Shown piece after piece: positions 1-14,000 of a stretch of DNA of 64,000 nucleotides (position 1 is the first letter of the stretch; the number at the start of each line of letters is the position of its first letter). Source of the stretch: Trochalopteron elliotii (taxonomy: Eukaryota; Chordata; Aves; Passeriformes; Leiothrichidae); contig JANPWX010020199.1 of the NCBI GenBank assembly GCA_024734555.1, positions 1,551,985-1,615,984 of the forward strand, written 5' to 3'. Under the pieces are notes generated by a model, which made no database searches, was not told the origin of the DNA, and worked only from the letters and a program-made list of their open reading frames with translations. The position numbers and the translations under genes were made by a program.

Positions 1-332
1 GTAGGTAGCACTAATGTTAAATATTCTGACTCAATCTAAATTAGGTGACTCAAGCAGACACAGTAGATGGTACTAATAACTCTCCATGTATTAAAATAAA
101 GAAGACATTTGCAGATGCCGTCCTTAATATTGCATAATAAGTGACACATTACTACTGTGAAATCTGAGGACCTAGAGTATCTCATTTGTAGTTTACTGAA
201 TGAACAGACCTTTTAAAAACTGAGTCTGTTTATTCAACTTTGTCCCTGATTACACAGTGAAGGATGTCCTGGTGTAGCAAGCATTCAAAAGCCAGTTGAC
301 ATATTGAAGTATCCCTGGATATTCACTCAGAC
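1..332. other. Unassigned AT-rich flank
   Basis: No coding frame, RNA gene or repeat family is recognisable here. The stretch ends where the tRNA-like head of the SINE begins. Confidence 0.5.
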
Positions 333-476
333 ACTGAGATTAGTTCAGTTGGTCAGAGCATGGTGCTAATAATGCAATGGCAGTGGGTTCAATCTCTCTA
401 GAGGCTATTCACTTAAGAGCTGGATTTAGTGATCTTCATGTCTTGGTTCCAACTCAGAATGTTCTCTGATTCAGTT
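333..476 (+). mobile_element. tRNA-Ile-derived SINE with CR1-like tail (TguSINE1 type)
   Basis: The 5' part resembles tRNA-Ile. An A-box-like TAGTTCAGTTGG lies at 341-352, followed by the Ile anticodon-arm-like TGGTGCTAATAATGC at 361-375 and a B-box-like GGGTTCAATCTC at 385-396. From about 419 the sequence changes to a CR1-type 3' end: GTGATCTTCATG, then GGTTCCAACTCAGAATGTTCTCTGATTC, close to the usual avian CR1 terminal motif. This head-to-tail structure is that of the passerine SINE family TguSINE1, thought to be mobilised by CR1 reverse transcriptase. The copy is diverged: the tRNA part would not fold well and no perfect 8-bp terminal repeat remains. An isolated tRNA pseudogene is the alternative, but the CR1-like tail argues against it. 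Confidence 0.75.
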
Positions 477-1841
477 TGCTACATTTGGCTCTCAGCTTCC
501 TATGAAGAGAGGAAGCATCCATATATTCACTAGCTAATGAAGGATTTCTCTTCCATGAACTTGTCCATTCTCAACCTGAGTCCACATAAACTCTTGACAT
601 CTTCAGCAATAGATAACTTTACTGCACTTTTCATGAAGCAATTTTTTTGGTTTTGATGTGACGCTGTTCTCTGTGCTTGAGGCCCACCAACTCCTAAGTT
701 GGAAGAGATGGTTATAAAGTGGATTCCTTCTCTCTAATTCCACAGTACTCTGGATTTTGTGGACCTATTTTTTATCCTGCTCTGACATCTCTTTTCCAGC
801 CTTAGCTAATCCCATCTATTTTTGTACCTAGTTCAATCCTACTCTATCTTTTTTCCCATAAGATAGAGGGATGCAATGAGAAATGCGTATGGTATTCAAC
901 ACATGAGCAAGGCATGAATTTATATTCATTGCTTAGTATATTACTGTTATTTTCCTGCTTAATACAAATGCTTAAACTCAAGGCTTTTCTTTTTTTAAAT
1001 TTTGTTTTGGGTTTGAATTTGTTTGGTTCTCCCTCATTTTTAATCCTCCTTGAACATTTTCCCAGATCTATTTTAGACCTGAAGATTTCATGCATAACTG
1101 GTAATAATGTACTCAGAGCCCATAATTTTACCACTACAGTAAGGATTGAGATTCCTGTGCATATAATTTTTTTCTGTTGAATTTCACTTACCACCCTAAT
1201 GCACAGCAGTTCAGTCATAAAGGCCTTCTTGATGTTTGCAGTATCAGTTCTTGACTCTATCACTTGTTGAATCATCCACAGACTTTCTCATTTCGCATTT
1301 GACTCACCCTCTCCTCAGCAATCATGAATAAGTTAAACATTTGGGTCCTTGTGGAATTTCTGTAGGATGCACCATGCAAACTGACTCCTGTGCTTCAGCC
1401 AGATTTATCTGTGTTGCGACTCTTTCTTTTCCACCATGATTGGTTTCTTTACAAGGCTTTGGTGAAAGACTATGTCAGAAATTTTGAAAATTGGAGTGGA
1501 CTATATTGAGCAGATCTCCTTTACAAACCTAATCATTGATAATTTTTTCACATAATTTCAATCTACCAGGGGTGGGCTGACTCTTACCTGGTATAAGCAA
1601 TTTATCCATCTGTACACATGTTCTGTTCTTTATTATAGTATCCACTAACTGGTCTGATACAGTTTTGTGACTTACCTGTTTGCAGGTACTCCCTGGAATA
1701 CATTTCAAAGATGAGTGGCACATTTACTGCTCTCCAGTCTATAATTAAGTAGGGCTTTAAGTGGTAGGTTGCACACTACAATTCAGCTAATCAGTTCACC
1801 TTTGAAACAGATATTGTTTAGTTATGGAATTTTGCTACATT

Positions 1842-1859
1842 TTGTTGTTGTTGTTGTTG
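1842..1859. repeat. (TTG)6 microsatellite
   Basis: Six perfect TTG units. Confidence 0.9.
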
Positions 1860-3309
1860 TTCCTCTATTCCTTTATTTTCCACATGATTTTTCTGACTGA
1901 CATTTATTTTGAGAGAGACTTTCCACTGAGGCATTTTATTAAGAAAACTGCGAGTGTAGGAACTTCCTCAAGTTTTCCACATCTTATTCAGAAGCAAAAA
2001 ACTACCACCACTACGAACAATGAAACCAGCAAAAAACCTGTGACACTGGCACACTTATATTCTTCTAGCCATGTGAATATCCAAGCAGAAAACCTCTTCC
2101 GATATGTTTGAAAACCTATTATTCTATTGTAACTTTTGATGACAGCATGAGTTGTTACTCAAACTCTCTTCCGGACTGTCTCCCTGGGTTTTTGTAACTA
2201 ACTTACCGCAGTTCAGGATGCTATTTTCAACTTCCAGAATGATCCCTTTTTTCTTTTAGGAACTTCCTTTCCCCTCCTGTTCAATTATTTTCAGTTCTTC
2301 TTGGTGTATCAGTTCTCTGAAATGACCGTTTGCTTTCTGCCTGCCACAAGATGTCCCTTGTTTTTGCACTGCCTTTAGGGATTTAATGCTGTTTCTCTCA
2401 GGTGTATAAAACTTTCTGTCTTCATATGTAGAAGAGCTAATGTTGCTAAAATTGGGTGCACTTTTTTGAGGGAAGGCACGGATGTGTGAATTTGCCCAAA
2501 AAGTTTTAAATCCAGAGTATTGTAGCTGTTGTTACAGACTAGATTTTTAACATTTCAAATCAATTCTGTTGTTCTGCTTAAAACCAAAACAAAGCTTGGA
2601 TCTTCTCTTACGGGCCACCAAACAGACTGCTCCATCAATCAACTGCTGATCAGGTCTACAAATCCAGTCATATCATCAGGTCACAAAATTACATTTTTCC
2701 AATCCAAATACAAGATAGTAAAGCATGTCTCCCAGTACAGCATCCTTGCTGTCTGGTCTCCCTTGGCATATCACGCAACATTTCACTGTTCTGGTCAGAC
2801 AGTCAGTAACATCATTCCAATATGTTGTTCCCACTTTGATCATGAACACAGCTGCAGTCAAGACCAAATATATTTGGTCCCAGCTAAACCGAATTCTTAG
2901 CAACCCTCCAAAACTCCCTATCTACAGTATCCATAAAAACAGATTTTTTGTGAATATTTATGCCATATAACATTGCTTTCCTCTTCTCAGTTGTAATCAC
3001 CTGAAGTTTGATTTCTTTTGCCATTTCTATTTCTATTTTACTGCTAATTAACAGAGTAACAGTTAGGAACATGGCACTTTACACACACAAATAGACTTAT
3101 AGTGTAATTCATGAAATGCCATACAAATAATTGAGTTTTAAAATGCTTTTGAAAACACATTAAAAGGACTTAAATGTGACCTTCTTATGCACGTGGCAAA
3201 GTGAGGATTAGTCAAGGGGTTAATGCACTACTGATGCCATTATTATGTGCAGATGCATCTTTATAGCACATGAATTAGGATCAAGGAAAAGTACTGGGTG
3301 CAGGGAGGC

Positions 3310-4060
3310 ATAGGTTTTTGGACTCAAAGCTGAGAGCGAGTGGAGAAGTAAAGACACTTTATGCTGAAAATTAGGAGAACCAGCAACACAATAATTTGGA
3401 GGGGGCCATTGGAGTGAAAAAGGTTCATCCCTGTCTGCAAAAATGTGGTCAGTGGAGAATATTGTTCCGTAAGAGTCCTCTTACCTTGAGTTATATACTA
3501 AAATTTGTGCTGTTTTTGATTATGGGCATGGAAAACAAACAATTTTTTCTGATTATATAAATTACTTGTGTCAGAAACTGGTTGCAGTTTGGATGAAAAC
3601 CAGTGAAATAACAAGTGTCATTAGAGGATGGTCAGCTAGTAAGTGTGGGCAGTCCCTTGAAAATGAAGAGAAATTTTTTTACAGGGGATAGAAAGATTTT
3701 TAACCTAAATTCAAAGATGATTCAAGATGATGTAGTAAAGGGGCAAATGGAGAGAAAACACAAAAGAAAATAGACAAGGGTTGGTGTTTTTTGGAGACAG
3801 TGGTCAGAATTCAGTGCTGTGACTGAGAGGAGTAACAGAGGAATCATACTGAAAGTAATAAAGTTCTAAATTAGAGGCACAGCTGTGAAAGAAGGAAGTG
3901 GAAGACATAAAGAGACAAGAGGTTACAGGTACAGATACAGATACTAGAAAAGAACATTCAGTAGTAGAAGGCAGACATAGCAGCAGAGGTAGGAAAGATA
4001 CTATAGAAGAATAATCAGATTGCAGTATTGAAGGTGAGAGTAGGAGGAATACAGTGGCTC
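3310..4060. other. Purine-biased strand-asymmetric tract
   Basis: The plus strand is conspicuously rich in A and G, with many GAGA, GGAAG and AGACA words, most clearly at 3820-4050. The asymmetry opens a 131-codon frame on the complementary strand that is full of Ser, Leu, Phe and Pro. It has no domain-like pattern, so I treat it as a composition artefact and not as a gene. Confidence 0.4.
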
Positions 4061-7000
4061 CGTTGGGGAGTGTTGTTTTGCACAAGTTATACAGCTTAAG
4101 AGATACAAGAACCTGTAATGGGAATAGTCTAGAAATTTTTTCAACTTTCAAAAGGATGTGGCTCCTGAATGACCTTGGCAAAGAGCCTGCATTCAGCAAG
4201 AGCCACTATGATGTGGCTTTTTATGTCATTGAAGGAAAATATTAAAGGGCAATCTTATTTTATGGGAAGCATCTCTCTGTGTATAAAGAGAGTGGAACAT
4301 TCAAATCCACAGCACAATAGCCCTATGAAGTGTATTTTTGATTTTAAATTACAGCTGTTTTTTTCATGCAATGTCTATTGGTTTAAAATTTTACTGATCT
4401 GTTATTGTCAGTTATCTTATGATCTTGAGCTTCATGGTAACTGCTCACTGATTTTCTTTTTAAAGTTTTAAACTGATTGCCAGTTGGAGTCACTGTGTAC
4501 CTTTTCATTCGTCTATTCAGGATAGTCAAATAATCTGCATTTAGAACTATCAGTGTATCACAGGCTTGAAAAATTTGGGATTAATAATTTTGCAATCTAC
4601 ATATTTTTGAACTATAAGAAATATAGTTCTCTGCTAATATTGAAAAGTAGACAGTAATTCTTTGTGGATCCATTATTCAGTCCTATTCATTTAGGGGAAA
4701 AACTAATCTCTCATCTTTCTTCATTGCAAGCTTACAAATATGAAGATTTTTTAATCAAGCTCTGGTTCGTCTGAAAGACAAACTAGTTTTAGTGCCTGTT
4801 ATTGATGCTGGCAACTTTCATGTGTATATATATACCTCTATATGGATATTATTCAGTGTGAAAGTCTCATTGTCCTGTCTTAGACCTTGGTTCATGGTGC
4901 TTTTGGAAGTACACAGGTGGATTTTCACATTAAGAATCAGAAATTATGATGATATGAGACAAAAAATGTCTTACTATCAGTTCCATTAGAAATTAATAAT
5001 CTGCGTAATCGGCATGTATTATACTCCTTTATCTAAATTATACAAAGTCTAATAACTCTGGCATTTGCTGGAGAAATTGCTTGGTGGGGTTCTCTACTTC
5101 ACATAATTTAGATTTGCTCCTAGATTATTTATTATGGAGAAGAAATCTATGCTGTCATTCAACCAGCACTGGAGATTTTAAGCGATGCCAACAAATGCTA
5201 AGTTTTCATAAAGTATTACATCAGATTTAACCTAAACTTTTTCCTTTTTCAGAGTGTGAATGGTCTACAACAACTAGAACATACAGATGATATGAGCATC
5301 ATCTAGAACATATAGTCAGAGCATCTAGTCCTATCCCAGAGTAGCTATTCTATAAATTGGAATAATTTTGTTTGCCTGTTTTGAAAATTATACAGGGTCA
5401 AAAGGCAGAAAATTTAATTTTAGAGCCATGTCCTAAAAGCATGTGATTGCCCCAGCAGTCTTGGATATACTTCTGTTTTAATAGATTTTGTCAGGTGTAC
5501 GATATGGGAACATTCTTCTGTTGTATTATTCCATATTGTGTTCTTCAGGTTTAAAAGTTGCATGCTGTCAGAATTGTTTTCCTCAGGCTTGGGAATTGCT
5601 ACTATAATATACTTTATTTTCTTTTTTTTTTCTTGTTCTCTAGCATAGCATCTTGTAATTCATAAATTATACTAAGAAATTGAAAGGATTTCGTTTTTTC
5701 TCTAGTATTTTAGTTTGGTGACCTCTGATTATCAGGCAGAATATTTCAGAGAAAGGAAAAAAATCTGTGAGAAATGCCATTCTTGATGGCATTTGAAAAA
5801 GAGATGCTTCATGGAGTCAGTATGACACACACAGCATGGGTGTAATCCTTGACTGCAGGCTGGCTTTAAAACACCATGCTCCAGCCATGGTCAGCTCTGC
5901 ATTATGGGTGCTTTGGGGATGGACTTCTGAATGATGTAAAGAGTATTGCAACATGCAGGCATTCTTAAATTCTATTTAGTAGTCAAAAGGCATGGCATTA
6001 TAATAAACACACATGCATTATCATCACCTCTGCTGTAGACTATAAGCTGATGACTGTGTATGGACCAGGTGGGAAAGATGAATAGGAGTGAAGCAGTATT
6101 CCTGCTGGAATCCTTGAGCATAGAAACATGGAACTGTTTTTTTTATTGACATAGAGTACTAACAGTCTTTTTGAACAAGCTGTATCAGATGCATGTTTTC
6201 ACACTATCCTGAGGTTTCGGTGTGTATCATTCTGGCCATTTGGGAAATTTTAGGAAATTTTCAGTATGTTTGGGGTTTTTTTTCAGGAATGCTAAAGAGT
6301 TGTTTATAGGAAGTGCTTGTTTCCATTAGGAAAATGATGAGTTGACATGCTTACATGAAAAAGAAAAAACAATGAAGGTATAACTTGGAATTTCTAGCTT
6401 CCTCCAAAAACATTGGCTGAGTAATTTGTTTTAAACAAAGTTGTGCTCTGAAATATCATAAGGACAATAAAAAAAACATTCACAGTTTGAGTCATGAATT
6501 TATCTAAAGATATTGTTAATTTATGGGGTTTTTTTTCTCCTTTTACTTGTGTAATTGCTTTTAAATCTGTGGTTGTATATGAGTCACATTGTGCTGATAG
6601 CTGAATGTTTTACTTTTAAGAAGAATGAAAGTTGTTCTTCTTCACTTTGGTAAGAATGATCAGAGACTTGAGAAGTAATTATGGAAGCAAGTAATGCCAC
6701 TTCTTCTAGGTGTTGCATACAGATCAGGTAGTTCCATCTGTTCCCTTTTTCCTTTAAATGATGGCTTCTGAATGAAGTAGAAAAAGAGTAGGCTTGTCTG
6801 TCTTCAACTCCTCGTTCAGAAAACTGGTTTGAGTAATTGATCTTTTTGTTTGTAATGTTATAGATGTGCTATTCTGCAGACTTTACTATGGTCATCTGGT
6901 TCAATAAGTGTGCAGCATCCCCAAGAAAATTATGTGAGAAGGACAGGCTAATGCATGTTCATTCACATGAAGCCACTGACACGGAACCATTTCTAGATTT

Positions 7001-8684
7001 TTGTCTCACAGAGGGATAGACTGGTTTCCTCCAGCCATGGCTATGCTACAGACTGCAGGATGGGAGAAATAATACAGGGAATATGATACATGAGGTACCT
7101 TGGGTATCAGGAACTTACAGTCTGGACCTCCTCACAGTCTAATTTTCCTTCCTGAAGCAGAGTAAATTAGCCCACATGAGCTTGTGCTGCTTAAAGGGCT
7201 TCTGGTGTCCAAATTAGCTCATCTAAAAATAGCTTTGGAAATTCTCTATTCTTTGCAAGCTGCAGTGTGGGTCTGCATTTATTGTTTGGTGATGGCTGGA
7301 GCATGCATGGAACTAAAGTCATTAAAGATGAGAAGATCCTCTGCCTGTCAATAATTTTAGACACAGTTTAAATGGTCAAGGTAAAATGTAGGTAAATGTA
7401 AACTTAACCTCCCTCTGAAAGATAAGATATATGAATTTATTAAACATAATATATTTTTATTTTAAAATGTTTATTTACTGATTATAAAAGAAATGTTATT
7501 TAAAATTCATGTTATTTAAAACAAGCATTTACAATGACCATTGGCTTTCATATGCTGGTGCTTTGGTAGGTATCTTTTTCACATTACTTTGTGCTGAAAT
7601 TAGAAGTTTTATTTTCATCTGAATTGTCTCCATCTGACATCTGTTTATTGAAAGGATCAGTGATAAAAACCCCAAACCCAACAAAATGTAAACAACTCTC
7701 TGTCTGCCAGTCTAATATATTGATATGTATTTTATATATTTTATATATATTGTATTCTTATTTAAAATATAATTCATTTTTAATAGAAAAGAGGCACCAA
7801 ATCTGTGTGTTATTTTAATGTTAGATGTAAAATTGCAATTTAGAGTATAAAAATTGGAGTTTTTCACAGCGATAGAATAAGAAATGTTTTCCAGTGCAGT
7901 ATGACAGCTTTCTAAAATCCATATTGCATTACTTTCTGTTTTTCTTTGAAATATCTTTCTGAAAGCATCCAGTGGTCTGTTAAACTGCAAATCAGTCTGT
8001 AGATACTTAAATTAATATACTTGGTTTTGTTAAAATTGTGACATAATTAAAGCAGGAGTAGTAGAAGCCTCCCTCCATTTAAGAAGAGTGATTAGAGAAA
8101 GCAACTGTCTTGAGTAACTTCTAACCTGAAAAGAACACATGCAAAACTATTTTAGAAAGTTTTTGAACCTCTCTAACTCTCTGTAGTTAAGAAGACTTTT
8201 CTGAGCTATAACAAGGAGATTTTTCTAAAACACTCTTCATTGCAGAACTTGTTTTATATAAGAAATATAACTAAAAACCTAATTTCTTTTCTCCTTTCTG
8301 CACTGCAATTGACGAAGTGTGATTAATAATAGATTTAAATTTGCTAAGTGCATTTACTCCTTTGTGCCATCATAAAGAGAATCTATTACTGTAAAATTGA
8401 GGCTTAGTTCCAAATTGCACCATTATGAAGTTTTCTTCCAGCAATGTTTTGTCTCTAATATACTTCCCTCATTGTAATTCTATTGCAAACCTGATGTCTA
8501 GCATCAAGTCTCACAATAATTATTTTAAATTGCTACTAGGAACAGTAGTCCTGGTGGGATATATTACTACCATTCTAACAAGATGAATTTCAATGCACTT
8601 GTAACCATATTATAGTGTGTTATGAAAAGAAGAAAATCTTTGATTTGTAGTAGGCAAGCAGAAATAGAATACTGCAAGATTATT

Positions 8685-8710
8685 TTTATCAACTTCTTTT
8701 ATCAACTTCT
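8685..8710. repeat. Perfect 13-bp tandem duplication
   Basis: The unit TTTATCAACTTCT occurs twice, head to tail, without mismatch. Confidence 0.9.
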
Positions 8711-9242
8711 CCGTGTTGCACTTTAGAACGTGATTAAATTAAACTAGATATATACTGTCAAATTACATTAGTAATTAATTATATATTAAATTTTATTATA
8801 AGCTGTCACTATATACTGATTTTAAGTAAAATTTAGCAATGAGATAGGTGGAGCTTTAGAAATGGAATTGTTATACTGAAATTACTACTAGACTCAAAGC
8901 TTGGAAGTCTCTTGAGCTTTTGTCTAGAATAAATAAAAAACAAAAAAGAAATGTGAATGAAACAACCATAGTGTAAGCATTCATTTTAAAATGACAGAAG
9001 CCATCAAGTTCTGTAGCTGTACTTCATAATGAAATCACAGAATAGCTCCTAAATCTATATCAATTAACCTAGAAACTTTAAGGCAGATATTCACCAGTTG
9101 GTTTTTTTTTTTTAAATTAGCACCCAGCTGATGCAATGCAAATTAATTTAAACACTTTCTGTACTTTCATTATATTTTGCAGTTCTCAAAGTAAGTGCTT
9201 ATGCTGTGATTAAATGATATAAATAATTATTTACACACTGAA

Positions 9243-9265
9243 ATTCAATATCATTGATATTGAAT
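9243..9265. repeat. Perfect 11-bp inverted repeat with 1-nt spacer
   Basis: ATTCAATATCA at 9243-9253 is the exact reverse complement of TGATATTGAAT at 9255-9265. The arms are AT-rich. No flanking gene suggests a terminator or operator role. Confidence 0.85.
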
Positions 9266-10958
9266 ATAAATCTGAAATATCTAAATGTAAAATGAACCCT
9301 TACACAGCAACACTCAGAAAATGACTAAAATTTTTCAACTTTTCCAATTTCTTATCTAGAAAATTCACAACTGGATGTAGTATAAGAACATCAAAATTAC
9401 CTCCCTAGGCAAACAAGAGAGTAAGACAAACTTATACATTTATGTCTTGTGCAGCACTACCCATAGTGACTTCATCCATAGAAACAACTATAAAAATTGC
9501 ACCACACTTTCTCATTTGGGGAAAAATAATGCCTGGGGAGTGGAAAAAATTATAACAAACAGAAAGTGCCTTGAGTCTAACGGATTGGTTTGTCTGACTG
9601 CTCACACCCTCTTCCTATACATTTAAACAAGCCTTTCTGTTCTCCATCCCATTTCTGAACTGCAATATTTTATGTGAATTTAGGAAAAAATCTACATTCC
9701 AAAAGGTTGCAGTTGTTTCTTCTACAGATGTGGCATGGAAACAATGTTATCTTCTAACTGCCAATTAATTTTCAATTTTCACTGTTGATTGAAAACAGTG
9801 GTGTAAAGAACTAGCAGTAGTTTTAGATATTCTTTACAAGATGTTTTCTTATTCTTGTTTCCACTCTCAGTTTCATTCCTTGAGTCATACACTCCTAAGT
9901 GTGTTTAAAATACAACACTTCTGTTTTTGCATTTTTTAATTTCTGTTTTATATATACGTATGTAATATATATGGATGGATATATACAAACTCATAGTTAC
10001 CATGCCCAGAGGCCCAAGTTACTCATACACTTTGAAACAGTTAAAAAATGAGATTGTTATATAATTGTGTAATCTTATCATTGTCCCAAATTTTATCAAA
10101 AAGGTTAACTATATGAAACTCTGCAAATTCAAACAGCTATTTCCAGTGACCAAATTTTCACATTTGGTCTTTGCTTACTATCTTATGTGTTAAGACTATG
10201 CTTGTGTGGTGCAGACTGTAGTTTGCTACATTTATTAAAAGAGAGTTCAGATCCTCATAGGAGGTGGTTTCTCATCGAATGTAAAGTGGAGCAAAGATCT
10301 GTGTGGAATCAAGGCTGAAATACTTAGCACCTTGCAGAGCTGATGCAAAGAACTGAGTAGCGAATTGCCAGTAAGTACATTGCTGCCATTGGTGTTGTTC
10401 CACTGAAAATAAATACATAATTTTGCTTTTTTTTGCCTTGTCAGCTTGAAATGCTGAATGTCATTTTGTTTGTTTAGAGGAAGTAGAGAATGAATGCAAA
10501 TGAGTGTCATAAGTGCAGATGTCACACACTCTCAGCAGTATGTCACAGTCTATTACAAATGGACAACTTTTCATTGGATGTGAAAATAGTTCATTATTCA
10601 TATTCTACCTCTTATCTGTTTGAACTTTCAATAGAAGCATTTGAAATGAAAACTTAAACACAGTCCTTCTAAAAGTTTTTCAAAAATGGTGACTTGGACC
10701 AGCTTTGCCACAAGTCAAAGAAGCAACTAGTAAAATGCTGCATTTCCCTCCTACTGATTCTGACAGCCATAAATCACATTAATCCAGTCACCATCCATTA
10801 AGTGTACCTTTCCAACTAAGAGTGCTCATCCCAGACTGAAAAGGCCTGGGACTGGAGTAGTACCATTGTTGCCTTTGCTCAGATGTTTCAGTCTCTTGAT
10901 GGTGAAACACTACAAACCACAGTTTGAACTTATTTTTAGGAAACATTTTGACACGTTA

Positions 10959-11050
10959 CTATATTAAAATTGTACTATAAATATACTATATTGTATATAT
11001 TGTATATAATTGTACTATAATATACTATATTAAAATGTACTATATTTTAC
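10959..11050. repeat. TA-rich imperfect repeat block
   Basis: Words such as ACTATATTAAAA and TGTACTATAATATACTATA recur in imperfect direct and inverted copies. This looks like an expanded TA-rich simple sequence. Confidence 0.7.
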
Positions 11051-14000
11051 AGTGTAATTTTTTCCCTTAAATTAGTCTCAGTGTACAGAGATTACTATAC
11101 AGATGTACATTATTAGAAATGGTGCAAAAGTGAAGAATTTTTTTACTTTTGACTGGACTGAATGTATAGTGTGCCTGACAGCTGCTGCTAGGCAAAAGTC
11201 AAACTAGGAATCTCAGATATTTTCCAATAAATAGAAGGCTGCCATAGGAATATACCTAAATGAGGTATATTCCACAGAACTTTTTCTTATTCTGCAGAGG
11301 CTGCTGGAGAGAGATAAACAGAATTTCATCCAAGCCCCGCTGAGAGTTAATACAGTAAAACCAAAGATGGTCCTAAAAACTCTCTTAAGTGCTAAATAAA
11401 AAACTGTGAGACCTCACCTGTGATGTCACCTCTTGGGATTGATAACATCTTTCAGCTGAAATATGAAGTGAGCCTTAATGAGCAATTGAAATCAGCTCAA
11501 AATGTTTTAGCAGTCCTAGCCTCTTGGAACACAGGAAAAGGATTTTTCATTTGTTATTTCAAGAAGTAAAGCAAGAATATGTGCTGTTGAAAAAAATTAA
11601 TAATACTTAACTTACCAACACTAGATGGCAAGAGACATATTCTATTTAATATTAAGAAAATACTATGTGAATTTACCAATATGTGTATCATCTTCAGATT
11701 TCAAGAGTGTTGAATGGATTATTATCCAGAGCTAGATAAATTTGAATTCCACAGAGCTGAAATCCTGGAAATTAGCTGCATGATGTATGAACTAAATAAT
11801 AGTGTTCCTGACATAGGAAAAAGTGATGGAAATTAAACATGTAGTTATGCACACTGTGTCTGCACAATGTGCTGCATTGCACTGCATGTGTTAGAATTTC
11901 TTCTCAGTTCTTTTTTTAATCTTTTATTCATACCATTGCAGGTGATGAAAAATTTATGTCTTGAGTCTGGCATTGAAATTAAATGCAAAATGAAAACAGA
12001 AGCAGTTTATACTGACAGCTTAAATGTCTTTATCTAGCATACGGTCGCACTACAAAAATCTCAGTGTGACTTTTAAAATCTCCCATGTGCAAAAATGCAA
12101 ACATTGCACAATATAGGATAAAGTTAGGATTCTCTGTATATTAACAGAAAAGTTTTCATTCATTCGTTATTATTATTCCCTCTAAAGTTTTCAGAATTGC
12201 TCCAGAATATCAGATTAATACAGTTCCCCACACAGCCCAGCTACTGACACTGTTATATGACATAGAGAAAACAACTGGGTCTTGCATTTCATTTTATGAA
12301 TTTCTATACTTGCTGCATTATGAATTCAATGAAAGCAATACATCTTGTACTTGCCTATTGCAGGAATAAAAGGTTAATTATTCAGGTGGATAAGTTCCTG
12401 AATTATGATGGTGTAACTGATGCTGCAAGAGGAGGATTAGTAAGAATCAAACATATATTTTTAAAGTCACAATTCATATAACACATCCTTAGAAAAATAT
12501 AAAGTAGTGTTTTAAAAAGCAGTTTTTATTGTAGCAACTTTAGCGATAAATTGCTATAATTAGAATGCTATTTTGAGTTATTCAATAATTTCTTGATGTG
12601 TACACCTGCAATTATTGTTTTGTATGTGTTTTTTTCCTTATTTTTTCAATTGTTTATGTAATGTCAGGTCACTAAGTATAATTTTAAAAGTAGAGTTAAT
12701 ATCAGGAAAATATTTACTGTAAACTTTTGTAAGTCATACATTATTATGCATCATTAGATTGAATTCCTAGGAAAAAATACTTACTTTTTAAATGTGTCAA
12801 TGACTAAAATGTGGAATGTACTGTGTAATAATACCCAGATAGGGTACTAACTGTAAAAACTACCACTTCATATGTAGGTGCCTGTTCTCCAGCACTTGCC
12901 AGTTTTACATCCAGTTTCTTATTGGTGACTTTTTACAATGCCTTATATAAATGTTGGTGTGTGTGATTATGCAGATAATTTTATACAATATTAATTGCTA
13001 AGAATGTATTGGAAGTCTTTTTAATTCAGTAATTCATTTGCATTTTAATGATTCTAACAGCATAAGGTTACAGAGTAAAATTGAAACATCTTGTTGACTG
13101 CTACTGCAGCGCGAAAAGAGTTGAAGATCTTATTTTGTGCTATTAAATGCCATTAGCAAAATTTACATTTAAAAACATTGGAGAGCACACATTTGTGAGT
13201 TACAAAAATCAGCTGCAATATGTCTTACAGTCCACTATATAACAAAAGGATATTTTAAATATTTTGGACTTTGGTATCTGTGGCATTTAATTGCTGATCT
13301 TTGTATGCTCACTACGAGGATTCAGCAGATAATTCTGGTAGTGGTAGTTGGCCGAATATATCAAATGCACTTGAGGAAAGAGGCTGAGGTACCTTTCAAT
13401 GGGAGGAAGGAATGTGACAAACAAATACTTTTTTTCTTTTTTAATCAGATCTTTTAAAAAACATAAAATACAGTCTAGTGGGTTCCATACTGCAGGAGTC
13501 AATGTCCCAGCTACAGGGAATAAGATATTCTGTTGATCTGTATCAATAGATTTTAAGCTAGCTATGTAATGTTTCTTTGATTTCCTTTATCACATACAGA
13601 TTTAATATCAGCATGAATAAATCTAAATTGTTTGCTACTTTTTCCCTAATTCTTGAAGCAGGGTAAAAGCCTGGAGAGGTTTGAAGTGACAGCATTACAA
13701 GCAGTCTTTTGCATACATGGCCTTTAGGGATGAGTGGCTACCTTGCATCTAATAAATAAGAAAGTGAATTCATTGAATAATGAATTAAGTGGCATAAGTT
13801 GTGATAACAAGGTGCAAACCTAACTTCATATGAATGGTATTTGCTTAGTGGGGGTTTATCTGAGAGGGTTGCTGCTTCACCAAGGGATATTGAAAAAAGG
13901 CTAATGCACAGAACAGAGCCTAAAATGATCTTACTTAAAAAGATCATAAAAATAGCAATTTTTCTCATTTGCTGAGCTTCTTTGTGAGGCTCAATCAAAC

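Larger units (their letters stand above)
477..10958. other. Non-coding AT-rich DNA without recognised repeats
   Basis: No exon with paired splice signals and no interspersed repeat family is recognisable. The open frames are short, AT-driven and have no family resemblance. Local features listed separately are a (TTG)6 microsatellite, a purine-biased tract, a 13-bp tandem duplication and a palindrome. The stretch could be intron or intergenic. Confidence 0.5.

Noticed and set aside
844..1275. 143-codon minus-strand frame
   Set aside because: AT-rich chance frame with no domain pattern, overlapped by an 88-codon frame on the other strand; no splice or promoter context.
3804..4199. 131-codon minus-strand frame
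   Set aside because: Explained by the purine-rich opposite strand, which yields Ser/Leu/Phe/Pro-rich codons; no motif.
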